The notes under the pieces: model-generated
Told to the model about the DNA's origin: nothing
What the model saw: only the letters and a program-made list of their open reading frames with translations
Databases searched by the model: none
Made by a program: the position numbers and the translations under genes
NCBI GenBank assembly: GCA_963662175.1
Contig: OY759223.1
Coordinates: forward strand, 24,901,460 to 24,965,459
Direction: 5' to 3'
Length of the DNA stretch: 64,000 nt
Source of the DNA: Aradus depressus
Lineage: Eukaryota; Arthropoda; Insecta; Hemiptera; Aradidae
In this document: positions 30,206 to 40,790 of the stretch, piece after piece
Numbering within the stretch: position 1 is the stretch's first letter
Layout: each line of letters opens with the position of its first letter

Positions 30206-30689
30206 AGAAAGAATGAAAACAATAACCCTTAAAAAATCTGTATATAAATAAATTAAAAAGTAAATAAAATGCTAATAAAAATACGTAAAAGAGTAAAACA
30301 AGAACTGATTTTATTTATAATATAATAACAATGAAAAAAACAATAGAGGATTTCCTCTAAAATAAACATTTTTTTAAGAAAATGCACGTATATTTTAAAA
30401 CATTTCTTAATTTTTTTTAATAATATTAAATCTAATCCAAAAGTTCTTGAATTATCTCACTGGGCCAACATGGAAAATGAATAGCATAGAATTTACGAGA
30501 ACAAATAATTGGGTTTATTTACTTAAACTACATAATAAAATTAATAGAGATAATAAAATCAAATTATCTACAAAAAGATATCTTACAACGTAAATTTTAC
30601 ATTTATGTTTTAGTCGCTTTTCTTTCTAAAGACTGACCATTCTTCAAATTTAAGTTATTTTAGGGGACATATAAAACATATAAATAAAT
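30206..30689. other. AT-rich DNA to the right of the family C copy
   Basis: Holds ATTAAATCTAATCCAAAAGT with GGGCCAACATGGAAAATGAA and ATAGCATAGAATTTACGAGA (30424-30500). This block recurs at 32808-32880, so it is a dispersed repeat of unknown class. Confidence 0.5.
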
Positions 30690-31053
30690 TAATGTACCTC
30701 CTTTAATTAAATACCTAATGTACCTCCTTTAATTAAATACCTAACGTACCTCCTTTAATTAAATACCTAACGTACCTCCTTTAATTAAATACCTAACCTA
30801 CCTCCTTTAATTAAATACCTAACGTACCTCCTTTAATTAAATACCTAACGTACCTCCTTTAATTAAATACCTAATGTACCTCCTTTAATTAAATACCTAA
30901 TGTACCTCCTTTAATTAAATACCTAACGTACCTCCTTTAATTAAATACCTAATGTACCTCCTTTAATTAAATACCTAATGTACCTCCTTTAATTAAATAC
31001 CTAACGTACCTCCTTTAATTAAATACCTAATGTACCTCCTTTAATTAAATACC
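30690..31053. repeat. 26-bp minisatellite, 14 copies
   Basis: The unit is TAATGTACCTCCTTTAATTA plus AATACC. The only common variation is at the fourth and fifth bases (TAATG/TAACG, once TAACC). Perfect 26-bp register and no spacers. Confidence 0.95.
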
Positions 31054-31069
31054 TAACGTACATTCGACT

Positions 31070-31540
31070 GACCTTTAAGGTGTGGAGGACCTCTGCCCAA
31101 AAAATAAAAATGAAAGTTTTGTATCAAATAATGTTTTTGGATGTGAAACACGATTCTTTATTGTGATTATTTTATTCTTTTTGAACAGTGAGAATAAAAT
31201 TCCGTTTCCGTGTAAACATTTTTAGTTGAATAATTTTTTTTATTGTATTTATTGACTTCAAGAAGTGGGGAAGGGCATTAAAAAAATTATTACCTTGTGA
31301 GTTATACTTTTTTTCAAAAAGAGAAGAGCAATGTTTAGTTATTCGAAAATATAAACAGCGCAGGCAAAGGCAGGATTTTAGTTTTTTTTTTTTTAAATAT
31401 TTCTCTGCAACTTGTTCTTTGATAACGATGTTCTGAGAAACTGAAAGTCTAAATTGAAATGCTAGCCTGTAATTTTCAATCAAATTCGGGTACATGAACT
31501 TGTGTTTGTGTTTCCTCGGAGTTTGAAAATTATAGGCTTC
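31070..31540 (-). pseudogene. Non-LTR retrotransposon 3' end: reverse transcriptase C-terminal region plus 3' UTR
   Basis: A 107-codon minus-strand frame (31172-31495) contains SLFEKKYNSQGNNFFNALPH followed by FLKSINTIKKIIQLKMF. This resembles the C-terminal G-x-x-xxN-x-LP-xx-(I/L)K segment of CR1/Jockey/RTE-like reverse transcriptases. The 3' flank (31180 down to 31070) includes a TTTTGGGCAGAGGTCCTCCA block shared with 44116 and, weakly, 23260. The 26-bp minisatellite lies directly beyond it. Family assignment within LINEs is uncertain. Confidence 0.45.
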
Positions 31541-31660
31541 TTATGAAAACCAGTTATTACTTTGCTTTCCTTTGAAATCTGGACATTTCCCTCTTGCTTC
31601 TTACGTTGGCTACTAGAAAACAGCCCAAAAACATCACCGCAGATATATTTTCCGAGGAAG
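31541..31660. other. Unclassified DNA
   Basis: No landmark. Confidence 0.3.
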
Positions 31661-31664
31661 GTTA

Positions 31665-32450
31665 GATATTATTATTTCCTCAGCTGTATAAGTATAGGGG
31701 AAGTTATGTGTTATGTAATCCAAAAAAATCTATGTTGAGTTTTCAGCGGAATTTAGTTTTCCAACCTCGTAAGTTCCAAGTGTGAAAAAAAAAAAAATCT
31801 GTGCCTGTGTGTCTGTGAACACGATAACTCCCGATAGAATGAATGTATCGACATGAAATTTTATATGTGAACCCAGAACCCTCTAACGACACCTATTAAT
31901 TTTCTTAAACTTTAACTTAACTTTTCGCTCCCCCGAATTGAGCCCCCTCCCCTGAACTCCTCTTCGTTCGATATCACTGAAATTTGACACGTTATGTCCT
32001 CACTGGGTTTTACTTCAAATATGAAATTTCATGTCGATATGTTCATTATATCGGCAATTATTTCTCTTTTTGAGTTGAGCCCTTTCTGATACCCCCATAC
32101 CCTTTTGCCGATTTCGTTTAAAATTAACGTGTCTTTATGGAGTTTTAAAATGATAAAGAATTTCGTGTCAATTTATTTTATTGATAGTTATTAAAGTTTT
32201 TATGTGAAGCCTCTCCTCTAATCCCCCTTCCTTTTGGTCGATTTGGCTGAAAAAACAATAGGTGTCGTCGTTAGACGTTTCTGGATTCAAATACAAAATT
32301 TCTTGTTGATACATTCATTCTATCGGGAATTATCGTGTCCACAGACATTTTTTTACTTCATATTTTTGAATCTGGATGTCGGAAACATGAAATTCGGTTG
32401 AAAACTCCGCTTCAAATTTTTGACCGATTATATAATTTGTCCTATAACTT
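31665..32450. repeat. Long family A copy with at least four modules
   Basis: A minus-oriented part (31670-31905: TAAGTATAGGGGAAGTTATG, CGATAGAATGAATGTATCGA) joins a plus-oriented series. GATATGTTCATTATATCGGC (about 32034), a module with GTCTTTATGGAG (about 32135) and GATACATTCATTCTATCGGG (about 32309) mark successive modules. It ends with ACCGATTATATAATTTGTCC. This is the fullest view of the family in the window. Confidence 0.75.
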
Positions 32451-33860
32451 ATAATATAAAATAGTACAAAAGACATTTCTTTCATAAACCCCTATATTAT
32501 TTTCATATAACCCCTATGGTCAATAATAAAAAAATGTTTTAAATAAAATTAATATAAAAATTATAATTGAATTAATAAAATTAACAATAAATAAATAATT
32601 AAATAAAATTATCACATTTCCTGTAGAAATTATAGCTGGTCTTCTTCTAAATTTTGATTTCTACAGTAATTTCCGATAAGGGTCCTAAAAAAAAATATCG
32701 AAAGTTCAAGACGTGCAATTTTGCAAGTGCATGTATTTAAAAAAATTTCAATTGGATTTCTTCTAAAGATACTAAAGAGATGCCATATTGTTTCTTTTTT
32801 AAAAATGTTAAATCTAATCCAAAGGTATAAATTATCCTATTGGGTTCACAGGGAAAATGAATAGCATAGAATTAGAGAACAAATATTGGCTTTATTTTTT
32901 TCTTAACCTACATTATGAATTGGTTAACTAAATATTGAAAAATAAAAAAAATAAAATTATATACAAAAATAAATCTTGCAAACTAATTAGGTACTTGAAA
33001 CTATATCAGTCTTTTTTTTTTTATAGTGGCCACTATAATTATCTTATATTTTGGGCAGATATACATATAAATAAAAAGTTTCTTTTCTCTTCTACGTACT
33101 TCCAATGTTATAATTTTCACTCTACATCTTCTCTCATTCAGTCTGTTTCACCACACTTTAACCCTAAAAATACTTCTCTCTCTAGACTGTCCATTTCCAC
33201 ATCTCACCTTATACTATTTCACACTATTTAAAACAGCTGTTCGTCGTCTTCTGTTGATTGTTTTTCACATTTCGTTTTAAAACAAAATGCGACTAGTCCA
33301 TCTTTGTATATTTATTCACTAATTAAGTTACTTCACTCCTAACAGCTGTTTTTATACAAAGAATAATAATTGATTTTATAATATTTTAATAATTTTAATG
33401 TGTAAATTTTTTACATCATACCTGTTATGGTCAAATATATTTTTAGAAGTAGAATCTGTGCTTTAATTTTTCCAAAAATGTTTACTTTATGAATGGAGAA
33501 TATTCAGTATATCTCTGTTCAGAATAACATCTTATTAAGAGAGTACGAAGAGATGATGCGCCCCTTTCTTTGTGAGACATAAATAGCACACTTGGCGCTA
33601 ACTTCATATTATTTCTCTTCTTTTATTCTGAAAATAATATATTTTCTTGAAATGATTGGATTTAGTTCTAAAATAAGAAACAAGGATATTTTTTTTATTA
33701 TTTCTTGTCCATGTTTATTTTTAAAGTTTCAGGGTCGTACCAACCCTTTGTGGTAAACAACTGGCTTACCCTTAAAAAAATTGGTCTCAAATTATTATTT
33801 AATAATTTCAGTTAATTTTATTTATATTGTTATTACAATAAACTCCCTCCTTAACCCACC
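32451..33860. other. AT-rich intronic DNA
   Basis: Contains the second copy of the ATTAAATCTAATCC / GGAAAATGAATAGCATAGAA repeat (32808-32880) and a T/C-rich stretch (33090-33230). No coding domain seen. Confidence 0.4.
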
Positions 33861-33975
33861 CATTTCCGCTTTATACTTCCCCCAGTGGGTATAGAGAAAG
33901 TTAAGTAATCGTTCAAAAATTCGATGCAGAATTTCAAGACATTTCTGTCTGTCGGTGAACATGATAACTCCCGAT
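33861..33975 (-). repeat. Family A fragment
   Basis: CCCCAGTGGGTATAGAGAAA, TTCAAAAATTCGATGCAGAA and GTGAACATGATAACTCCCGA. Cut by the family C tail at 33976. Confidence 0.6.
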
Positions 33976-34365
33976 AATAATAATAAATTTATTTCCATTT
34001 ATTTTCGTTAAACCAATACATGGTAATAGGATATGTCAAATGAATTTATACATTAAGATAACTTATAAATTAGATTTATAACTACTTGAGTCTAACACAC
34101 CTATGATTAGTAGTAACAACAAAACCATTAAAAAAAGTAAAATGAAATTAACAAAAACTGAACAAATAAATACTTAAAAATATATGAGTATATAAAAAAA
34201 AATTAATACAAGATACGTTTATAATATAATAAGTAGACACATTTTTCAATTTAATAAAAATTAAGATACTATTTGTCAAAAAAAACTCTTCGGAAGTGTA
34301 TTTATCCCAACGATGTTTCGGGACGTTCTTACGTCCCATCGTGCGAGATATAGAAAAGAAATAAA
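33976..34365 (-). mobile_element. Family C retroposon copy, nearly full length, damaged core
   Basis: The minus-strand element ends in AATAAATTTATTATTATTAT at 33976. Its 3' box is ATGTATTGGTTTAACGAAAA-like. The middle carries the complement of CTACTTGAGTCTAACACACC and of TAAATACTTAAAAATATATG. The 5' side has the GACACTTCC box and stem II GGGACG...CGTCCC with GAAA (34316-34337), but the CTGATGA strand has been deleted together with the GGTCCCAAT box. Inserted into family A. Confidence 0.65.
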
Positions 34366-34425
34366 AATGTCTAAGTAAATAAAAAATTATAAATGAATAA
34401 ATAAAACAATAACGATATAATGAAT
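34366..34425. other. Short AT-rich junction
   Basis: Links the family C copy to a family A piece that was split by the hAT element. Confidence 0.35.
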
Positions 34426-34433
34426 ATGTAGAC

Positions 34434-35294
34434 TAGGGTTACCACCCGTACTTTATTATAAAGTATTGTACGTTATTTCGGCTAATTGTACTCTATACTC
34501 TATGAGAACAATAAAGTATGCGAAAATACTTTATTTCGCATGATTTGATTTCTCTGGGATTCATTCTACATATATGTAATGGGATTATGGATAATCTTAA
34601 AAATGGATTAGCACAAAGAAAACAAGATCTGTTCTTTGGCTATGAAACAGGCAAAAATCTTAGGGTACGTAAATAAATGGTTTAATTTTAATGACACGAA
34701 CTGGTTATTTACACTTGGCAGTATATATTTAAAAAGAAATGTCGAATTTGATCATATCGTTAACATGGTTGAAAATTTAAATCTGCAAAAAATTAATATA
34801 AATATGGATGATCTTTATAGAGAAATTTCTTTATTAAACAAATTATATAATCAAATATATAGCTCTGAAGGTTTTGTGCAATCGTCTACTGCACAAAAAT
34901 GGCAGCAAGTATTTAATAAGACTGATGATAGTTTTTCAAATTTGTTTAAATTAATTTCATTTTTACTATCAATTCCAGCCAAGTCAGCATTCACAGAGAG
35001 AGTTTTTTCTGTGATAAATAGCAAATGGCGAGACGAATGAAACAAAGCGTCTCTGAATCTGATAAAAAATTACTTATTTACTTTAACTTAAATATAGACT
35101 GTAAAGATGCTGTGAAGCTGTTTAGCAGTGAGAATTATTTGTTAAAAGTTGCTAAAAGTAATGAAAAATATGTTTTTAAGTAAAATAATAAAGTAAAATA
35201 AATTGTACTTTATTTTGACACAATGTACTTTTTTTTCTACCTTTAATAACCAATGTACTTTATTTGCACAAAAAAAAAAAAGGGGGCAACCCTG
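34434..35294 (+). mobile_element. hAT transposon (861 bp) with perfect 8-bp target duplication
   Basis: Flanked by ATGTAGAC at 34426-34433 and 35295-35302. The termini are inverted: TAGGGTTACCACCCGTACTT on the left, against CAGGGTTGCCCCCTTTTTTT read inward from the right. Subterminal GTACTTTATT repeats cluster near both ends. Removing the element rejoins a family A sequence (CGATATAATGAATATGTAGA / CACCAAATTTTATATGTGTG), which confirms the insertion. It carries only the 3' end of a transposase gene. Confidence 0.9.
34636..35180 (+). pseudogene. hAT transposase C-terminal dimerisation region, truncated
   Basis: A 134-codon frame. Its second half shows the hAT dimerisation signature: FKLISFLLSIPAKSAFTERV then FSVINSKWRDE (cf. 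the usual L-x-IPA/PxSS-AxxERxFS motif). A frameshift at about 35040 moves the rest into another frame (KQSVSESDKKLLIYFNLNID; FSSENYLLKVAKSNEKYVFK). The DDE catalytic domain and BED finger are missing, so the element cannot mobilise itself. Confidence 0.8.
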
Positions 35295-35302
35295 ATGTAG
35301 AC

Positions 35303-35700
35303 ACCAAATTTTATATGTGTGACCAAAACTCCACAAGGACAACACCTATCAATTTTCAGCCAAATCGGCAAAAGGGATGGTGGAGATTAGGGGAGGCTTA
35401 ACTCATAAACTTTAATAAGTGACGTTGTAATGAATGTATCGACATGAAATTTCATACTTAATGTCAAAATCCAATGAGGGCATAACTGTCAAATTTCATC
35501 AATATCGGTCAAAGGAAAGGGAGGCGGAGTTCAGGGGCGGAGGCTCAATTTTTAATTATAATAACTGCCAATGTATTGAATTATTATTATTATTATTAGT
35601 AGTATGAGGATTTAGAAGCCAATGTCAAATATTTTTAGTACAAATGGTGATTTGGTTTTGTAGGGAACGCGAAAAAATAATTGATTAATTCGTGCTGAGG
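35303..35700 (-). repeat. Family A copy (right part of the hAT-split copy)
   Basis: TTTCAGCCAAATCGGCAAAA, TGTAATGAATGTATCGACAT and CATCAATATCGGTCAAAGGA modules, with an ATT microsatellite at about 35580. Confidence 0.7.
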
Positions 35701-36168
35701 AAGTACATAGTAAATGAATGCACAACATCCATTTGTATAACACTAAACCATTTTTCAATAATCTTAATAGTAGGACCACGAAGTACTATCGAGGGCACAA
35801 CGAAAATTAATGACTTAGAGACATTGTAAATAAAAAAAATGTAAATGTTTAAAAAAAAAAAAATTAAAGAATAAAAGATTATTCTTAGCGATTAAAGAAT
35901 ACATTTTTTTTTTTTTTTTAACCAGTCCACAATACGTTGAAAGAACAATTTATCACCTCGAAAACTGGAGCAGTTTCATTAATTAATGTCAAATGGTCTG
36001 AGTGTTTTTTAGTCAAATCACCCCTCATATAATAACCTAGATTCTAGGTCTACCCTCTCAAAACGTTAAGCGTTCCAACTCATCTGTGGAACTGTGGCAT
36101 TAAATTATTATTTTATTTTTTTTTATTAGGTAGGTATGTAAAACTTTAAGAACATTCGTAACAAGGAA
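35701..36168. other. AT-rich unclassified DNA
   Basis: Long A and T runs (about 35850 and 35906-35920). No landmark. Confidence 0.35.
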
Positions 36169-36194
36169 ATAGTAACAGTATTTAGTATGTATGT

Positions 36195-36312
36195 GTACAC
36201 CTGGGGGACCTAAGGCGTACTCCTGAGTTTTTTTTATCTCCACGTAAACCTAAGGCCACGGCCGGGGTTAAAACCCGCGATCTTGAGCTCAGTAGACAAG
36301 CACGCTATATGT
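36195..36312 (-). mobile_element. SINE1 head fragment, diverged
   Basis: GGGGGACCTAAGGCGTACTC, then CTAAGGCCACGGCCGGGGTT, AAAACCCGCGATCTTGAGCT and CAGTAGACAAGCACGC. The B box is damaged (GGTTAAAACCC). Confidence 0.65.
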
Positions 36313-36409
36313 GTTTGTTTGTTGGTTCTAACACTACAATATATTGATTGACTAATATATACATATACATTGACGTATATAAATACATATACGTGAAACG
36401 TACACATGG
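36313..36409. other. Short TA-rich stretch
   Basis: ACATATAC-type simple sequence. Confidence 0.3.
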
Positions 36410-37113
36410 AGAAATTAATGGCAATATACAGCAGTTAAAAGTTAGCCAAAAACATGATATCTGCTAAAATCGGGGTTTTTCAATTCTAAATTGCGCAAAA
36501 ACGAAGTAAAAAAAGAGTTTTTAGTAAATTTCCCGTACTTTTTAAAAAAAATTATCATTTTGACCTTTTAGGACCTTTGAGATACCTTTGTAGCCATTTT
36601 AAGTGGCAAAATGTATTTTTTTTTTTTAACTGAAAAATGGATTCCTCGTTCAAAAATCTATAGGATCCTACATTTTTAGAGTGGAAATATACAAACTCTT
36701 AAAATTAGCTACAAATTCATGTTGATCTGGTAAATAAAGAATTTTATAAAAAACGCAAATAAATTTTCATTTTATTTTTCCCACTCTAAAAATGTAAGAT
36801 CCTATAGATTTTTGAACGAGGAATCCATTTTTCATAGTTAATGAAAAAAAATGGCGGCACCCAATTTTGGCATTTAAAATGGCTACAAAGGTATCTCAAA
36901 GGTCAAATGATCAAAATGATAATTTTTTTTAAAAAGTAAGGGAAATATTAAATTATTAAAAGTACGGGAAATACTAAAAACAAAAATATCATGAGTTTTT
37001 TTTTTGCTTCGTTTTCGCGCAATTTAGAATTGAAAAACCCCGATTTTAGCAGATATCATGTTTTTGGCTAACTTTGAACTACTGTATATCGGAACCATTA
37101 ATTTCTAAAAATT
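36410..37113. mobile_element. Large palindromic foldback element (704 bp)
   Basis: Arms of about 270-330 bp are inverse complements with few differences. The left arm has AGAAATTAATGG, GTTAGCCAAAAACATGATAT, CTGCTAAAATCGGGGTTTTT, AACGAGGAATCC-like and AGATCCTACATTTTTAGAGT blocks; the right arm repeats them in reverse order, ending CCATTAATTTCT. The loop is about 100 bp (36680-36780). No coding content. No target duplication is obvious. It looks like a MITE or foldback element of unknown superfamily. Confidence 0.85.
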
Positions 37114-38190
37114 AAAAATTTTACACAAATACTCAGAGGCACTAAGAGAACATTCTCACAAAGTTTGGAGAAGAAAAATGTTTTCTTCATGTACTTTTGA
37201 ATTGGACGTGCCCATATATACTTATATATATTTATATAAAACGGTTGGTTTAGGGTGAGTGGTTCGATGTAATACTGTGTATTGTGTTTGACATAAGGGG
37301 TCCTTAACTATGTCCTCTACCCTCTACCCTCCCTGTCTGGTTAGGATATTGAATATGAGCCAACAGAGCCTATTGTCCACTGCCTCCGTTATACAATGAC
37401 GTATTCACTGTTTTCATTACTAGTTAACTCTGCCTCGTCTCTCATACTTCAATCTTACCTTTACTAAGCCTATTCATAGGGGAAGATACTTCTCCAGCAC
37501 GAATATCTGCCTCCAATTCAAAATTAACAATAATCGATATTAACACTAATAACTAGTAGATATTTGAAAATTAAACATTATATGATGGTGAAATATGACT
37601 GCAACAACAGGATTGGACAGGTCTCAACATGTTTCATCTTGTTCGGGTGGGGGTGCACTGGGGCAAAATTAATAAATTTCTGGTCAAAATTATGAAGCTT
37701 TTATACTTTATGTTTTTTGGTGTGCTGAACACAGACAAATGTATTGACAAATACATCAGCTCCTCAAGAGAAGGTGACCACGTGTCGTAGCTCATACAGC
37801 TTATGAGAAATATACAATTCATATTAGGTAACTGAAATTAGAAATTGCAATAGATTCATTTTCTTCGAAAATTTGCTAAAATGAAACGTCTGCGTCTTCT
37901 TCGGACGAATTTATAAATTTAAAATTAGGTTTCTCCCAAATTCGTAAATTTTTGCAGAAACAGATTTCATTTTATGGTTATCTGATGAAAATACTTTAAG
38001 AAGGTGAAAGAGCGAGTCTTGCCTCAGTGTGTGGCGGGTGGTTAGAGCAGGTTAGGCTATCATAACCTGATACAGATAACCACGAGGGGAGGTTGGCTCC
38101 TCATCTCTCCCTCTCTCCACCAATACGTCCCTCGAACTCAACTTGTCATTGAACCGGCCTTTATACATACAAAAATTATATTTCTATTTT
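37114..38190. other. Unclassified intronic DNA
   Basis: Mostly AT-rich. 38030-38160 is GC-richer with a GGTGGTTAGAGCAGG string reminiscent of a tRNA D-arm but without a B box. An inverted CGTAAATTTTTGC / TTCGAAAATTTGC-type motif lies near 37870-37960. Nothing firm. Confidence 0.35.
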
Positions 38191-38194
38191 TATT

Positions 38195-38510
38195 TATAAC
38201 TTTCTTATGGGAAGATTTGTAATCTTGTGAAAATCCGAGATCGAGGTTTCAATTGATTTTCACGTTTCAAGGTCCCCTGAATACGTTTTGACCCTTCTCA
38301 CGATGATGCCTGCTTGTGTGTGTATGTGATTGAAAAGTTGTGAGCTCTCTACCGCAAAAATTGTAGCTATAAACTTTGAAATTTGGAATGAAGAGGTCAC
38401 ATGTTCTAACTTAGGTCTGATTAGATATTGACCGAAATCGAACGAAAATTGAGACCACTTTCCCCCAGGACCTAACTACATTTTAGCTTATGTTTATGAC
38501 CTAATCAAAA
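38195..38510 (+). repeat. Dispersed family B copy, longest
   Basis: TTGTAATCTTGTGAAAATCC, TTGATTTTCACGTTTCAAGG, TGAATACGTTTTGACCCTTC, GTATGTGATTGAAAAGTTGT, GTAGCTATAAACTTTGAAAT and GGTCTGATTAGATATTGACC. It extends to GGACCTAACTACATTTTAGC, beyond the other copies. Confidence 0.7.
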
Positions 38511-38913
38511 ATATTTTCGAGTAATAGTTGTAGAGAATACTAAAATACATAATTTATATGAAGTATAATTTTTTACAGGTCGTCCGGTTTTCGAGATACA
38601 TTCCAAAAACCATCTTGAAATGTAGTTTTGAAACTCATATTTTTAGACATTTCCTTGATTTACCCGAAAACGGTTTGTCCTGTCGCAAAATTGTCTCTTA
38701 CCAAAATTGTTCCTTATAAAATTTTCAATCGCTAATAAGTTCTCAAATTTGAGGTACGACAGAAGTTATAGCTCCCCGAAGAATATAATGTCTATAAGGA
38801 ATATATCTAAGTAATTTTTAAATCGTAACTCATAGCAACGAACTTTACAATTGGTAGTTTTCTCGAAAAATTATAACAATTAAGAAAAATATATTTGACC
38901 TGACCATTACAGG
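38511..38913. other. Unclassified DNA right of family B
   Basis: May be the rest of a longer family B element (the GAGATACATTCCAAAAACCA and CGGTTTGTCCTGTCGCAAAA blocks have that style) but no second copy is present to confirm it. Confidence 0.3.
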
Positions 38914-39103
38914 ACTTTCTTATACCAACCACGCTTACAGATCACTCTGTCTCCTCTCCTTCGCAAAATCATTCCATTTTGTCTTTTTATACAGCGTTAT
39001 CTTGAGAGTAGACATTCTTATACCCAGGAAATCCAGTATGAAATGATTTTGAGAAGGAAAAGGAAAGAGAGAGTGATCTGTAATCGTGGTTGGTATAAGA
39101 AAG
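38914..39103. repeat. 190-bp hairpin with a third copy at 39585
   Basis: The left arm CTTTCTTATACCAACCACGC with CAGATCACTCTGTCTCC pairs with the right arm GAGAGAGTGATCTGTAATCG and TGGTTGGTATAAGAAAG. A third, directly oriented relative of the right arm lies at 39585-39647 (ATGAAATGATTTTGAGATGG, GAGAGAGTGATCTGTTGGCG). Confidence 0.8.
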
Positions 39104-40010
39104 TAATGACATCACATCTATTTTTTTATATTATTTCTGTTGTTACTTTATTAGGTCAATTCCTCTAGATTATGATCTGTGTACAAAGAGAGTTCGAAAA
39201 GGGATTAATAACTCCTTTAATTATAGAAATATTACAATATTTATTATAATAATTTTAAAGACGGTATGTTATTTCTTGTGGGCAAACTTGTTTTAACCTT
39301 CACCACAAATCTACATTGCTTTTTCATAAGGACCTACTCAGGGATTTTCTTAGAAAATAACATTGACCTTTCTCAGAGAAAGATCTCTTCAGTCGGTGTA
39401 ATAAGGTCTTCAAGAACACACTTAGAAAAGAGATTTATTGCCAGGTTAGCTTTGTGTATAAAATTTTTAAGTGGCGAATTCTTGACTTCTTTATTAAATT
39501 GTATTCAATTGCTTTTATTGCTTTTGACTGAGTACCAAGTATAAAAAATATGTGATGTGGCTATTACAACTCTTTCTTATGTAGTATGAAATGATTTTGA
39601 GATGGGGATGAGGAAGAGAGAGTGATCTGTTGGCGTGGTTGGTATATGAATGTCCTGAAATGTTCATGTCACATATATTTTTTTTTTTTTTCTTTATTTT
39701 TAAAATTTTTCGTCAAAAGCTATATCGTCACTCTAATTAGCAAACCTCGTAACTCCATTTTCACTGTAATTTTGAATATTTGTTTCATCTGTTACGCCAC
39801 CTTGGAATCTATCATACTAGAAAGCCTCGTAATCCCACTATTGTTCTTAAGATCAACTTAGTTCAGAAACAAATCCTCGTAACTCCATAATATCGAATAA
39901 GACAAAAATAATACAAACATTTAGGTGTCTCCTGAAAAACGTGTTTTTTTCCGAGGGCTGATTGTGTCACCGCGACCACAGAAGGCCTATTGTGTGCCCT
40001 GTGTGTGTTG
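39104..40010. other. Unclassified DNA with the third hairpin arm
   Basis: Two short frames (39266-39544 and 39622-39861) have no domain. A CTCGTAACTCCA phrase recurs around 39748, 39828 (variant CTCGTAATCCCA) and 39873. Confidence 0.35.
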
Positions 40011-40014
40011 ATCC

Positions 40015-40790
40015 CTACAGAAGCCCTGTATCTTTAATAAAGTCCAGGATTCTTCTGCAGGTTCCTTCCATTACCTGCTTCGATTCCGCTTTGGCAGACC
40101 CGAAGCAGTAAAATCTTCTGCTTTCTAGTGCCCCGCACTGGCTTAGAATATGGACCGGAGTCTCATTTTCCTCGCCACATTTCCTGCACAGAGGGCTTCT
40201 AGCGATGCCCATATTGTGTAGGTGTTTTTTCATATGACAGAGTCCTGTAATCAGCCCTGTCATAGCTCTTAGATCCATTCTGCTCTCATATTCAGGAGCT
40301 CTCGGCTCCTTTTCTCTGAGGGTTCCGCTACAAAGAGTTTTGAGTGTCTTTGCTTTGGGACCCCTCTCCAGAACTGGATGTGATTCCTGGTCAACCAACC
40401 ATTTATTGCCGCCCTTGCGGTGCTCTTAGAGATCCCGCAGAAGGGTTCCGGTCCTATAGGTTCTCTGTCAGCTCCTGACCGGGCCAGTTGATCAGCCCTT
40501 TCGTTGCTTTCAAACCCCTGATGCAACAAACCCCTGACAATATCAAGATTCGCCCTCCCCTGATGTTCCGTCTCTTAATGAGCCAGGCACACCCGAGGAT
40601 GGCATATACTTCAGCTTGGAACACAGTAGGATACACACCTAGGGATATACTAGTGTCCCCCCTGACTGTCCTCCCACGTATTCCAGCTCCAACTCCTCTC
40701 TCGGTTTTAGCCGAGTGTGAACCAGACCAGCTTATCCCGATCTTGGGTCTCAAGTTCCAGACAGTAGTTATTTCTGTCTGGTATTGATAC
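40015..40790 (-). pseudogene. Non-LTR retrotransposon RNase H domain and C-terminal zinc knuckle, frameshifted
   Basis: Minus-strand pieces in three frames together form an RNase H-like tail. 40753 downward gives AKTERGVGAGIRGRTVRGDT and SISLGVYPTVFQAEVYAILG, the usual E-containing helix; the first catalytic Asp (D in DGS) is replaced in WSGSHS. The next piece gives ESNERADQLARSGADREPIG, covering the N-E-x-A-D-x-L-A block. The last gives LITGLCHMKKHLHNMGIARS and LCRKCGEENETPVHILSQCG, a C-x2-C-x8-H-x4-C knuckle. Frameshifts near 40525 and 40390 and the lost Asp mean it is dead. It is a different lineage from the 18508-18905 fragment. Reverse transcriptase is not present. Confidence 0.85.

Noticed and set aside
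30690..31053. CRISPR-like array
   Set aside because: The 26-bp units are contiguous with no spacers, in a eukaryotic intron; it is a minisatellite.
38030..38110. Third tRNA-derived SINE
   Set aside because: A GGTGGTTAGAGCAGG string resembles a D arm, but no B box follows and there is no second copy.
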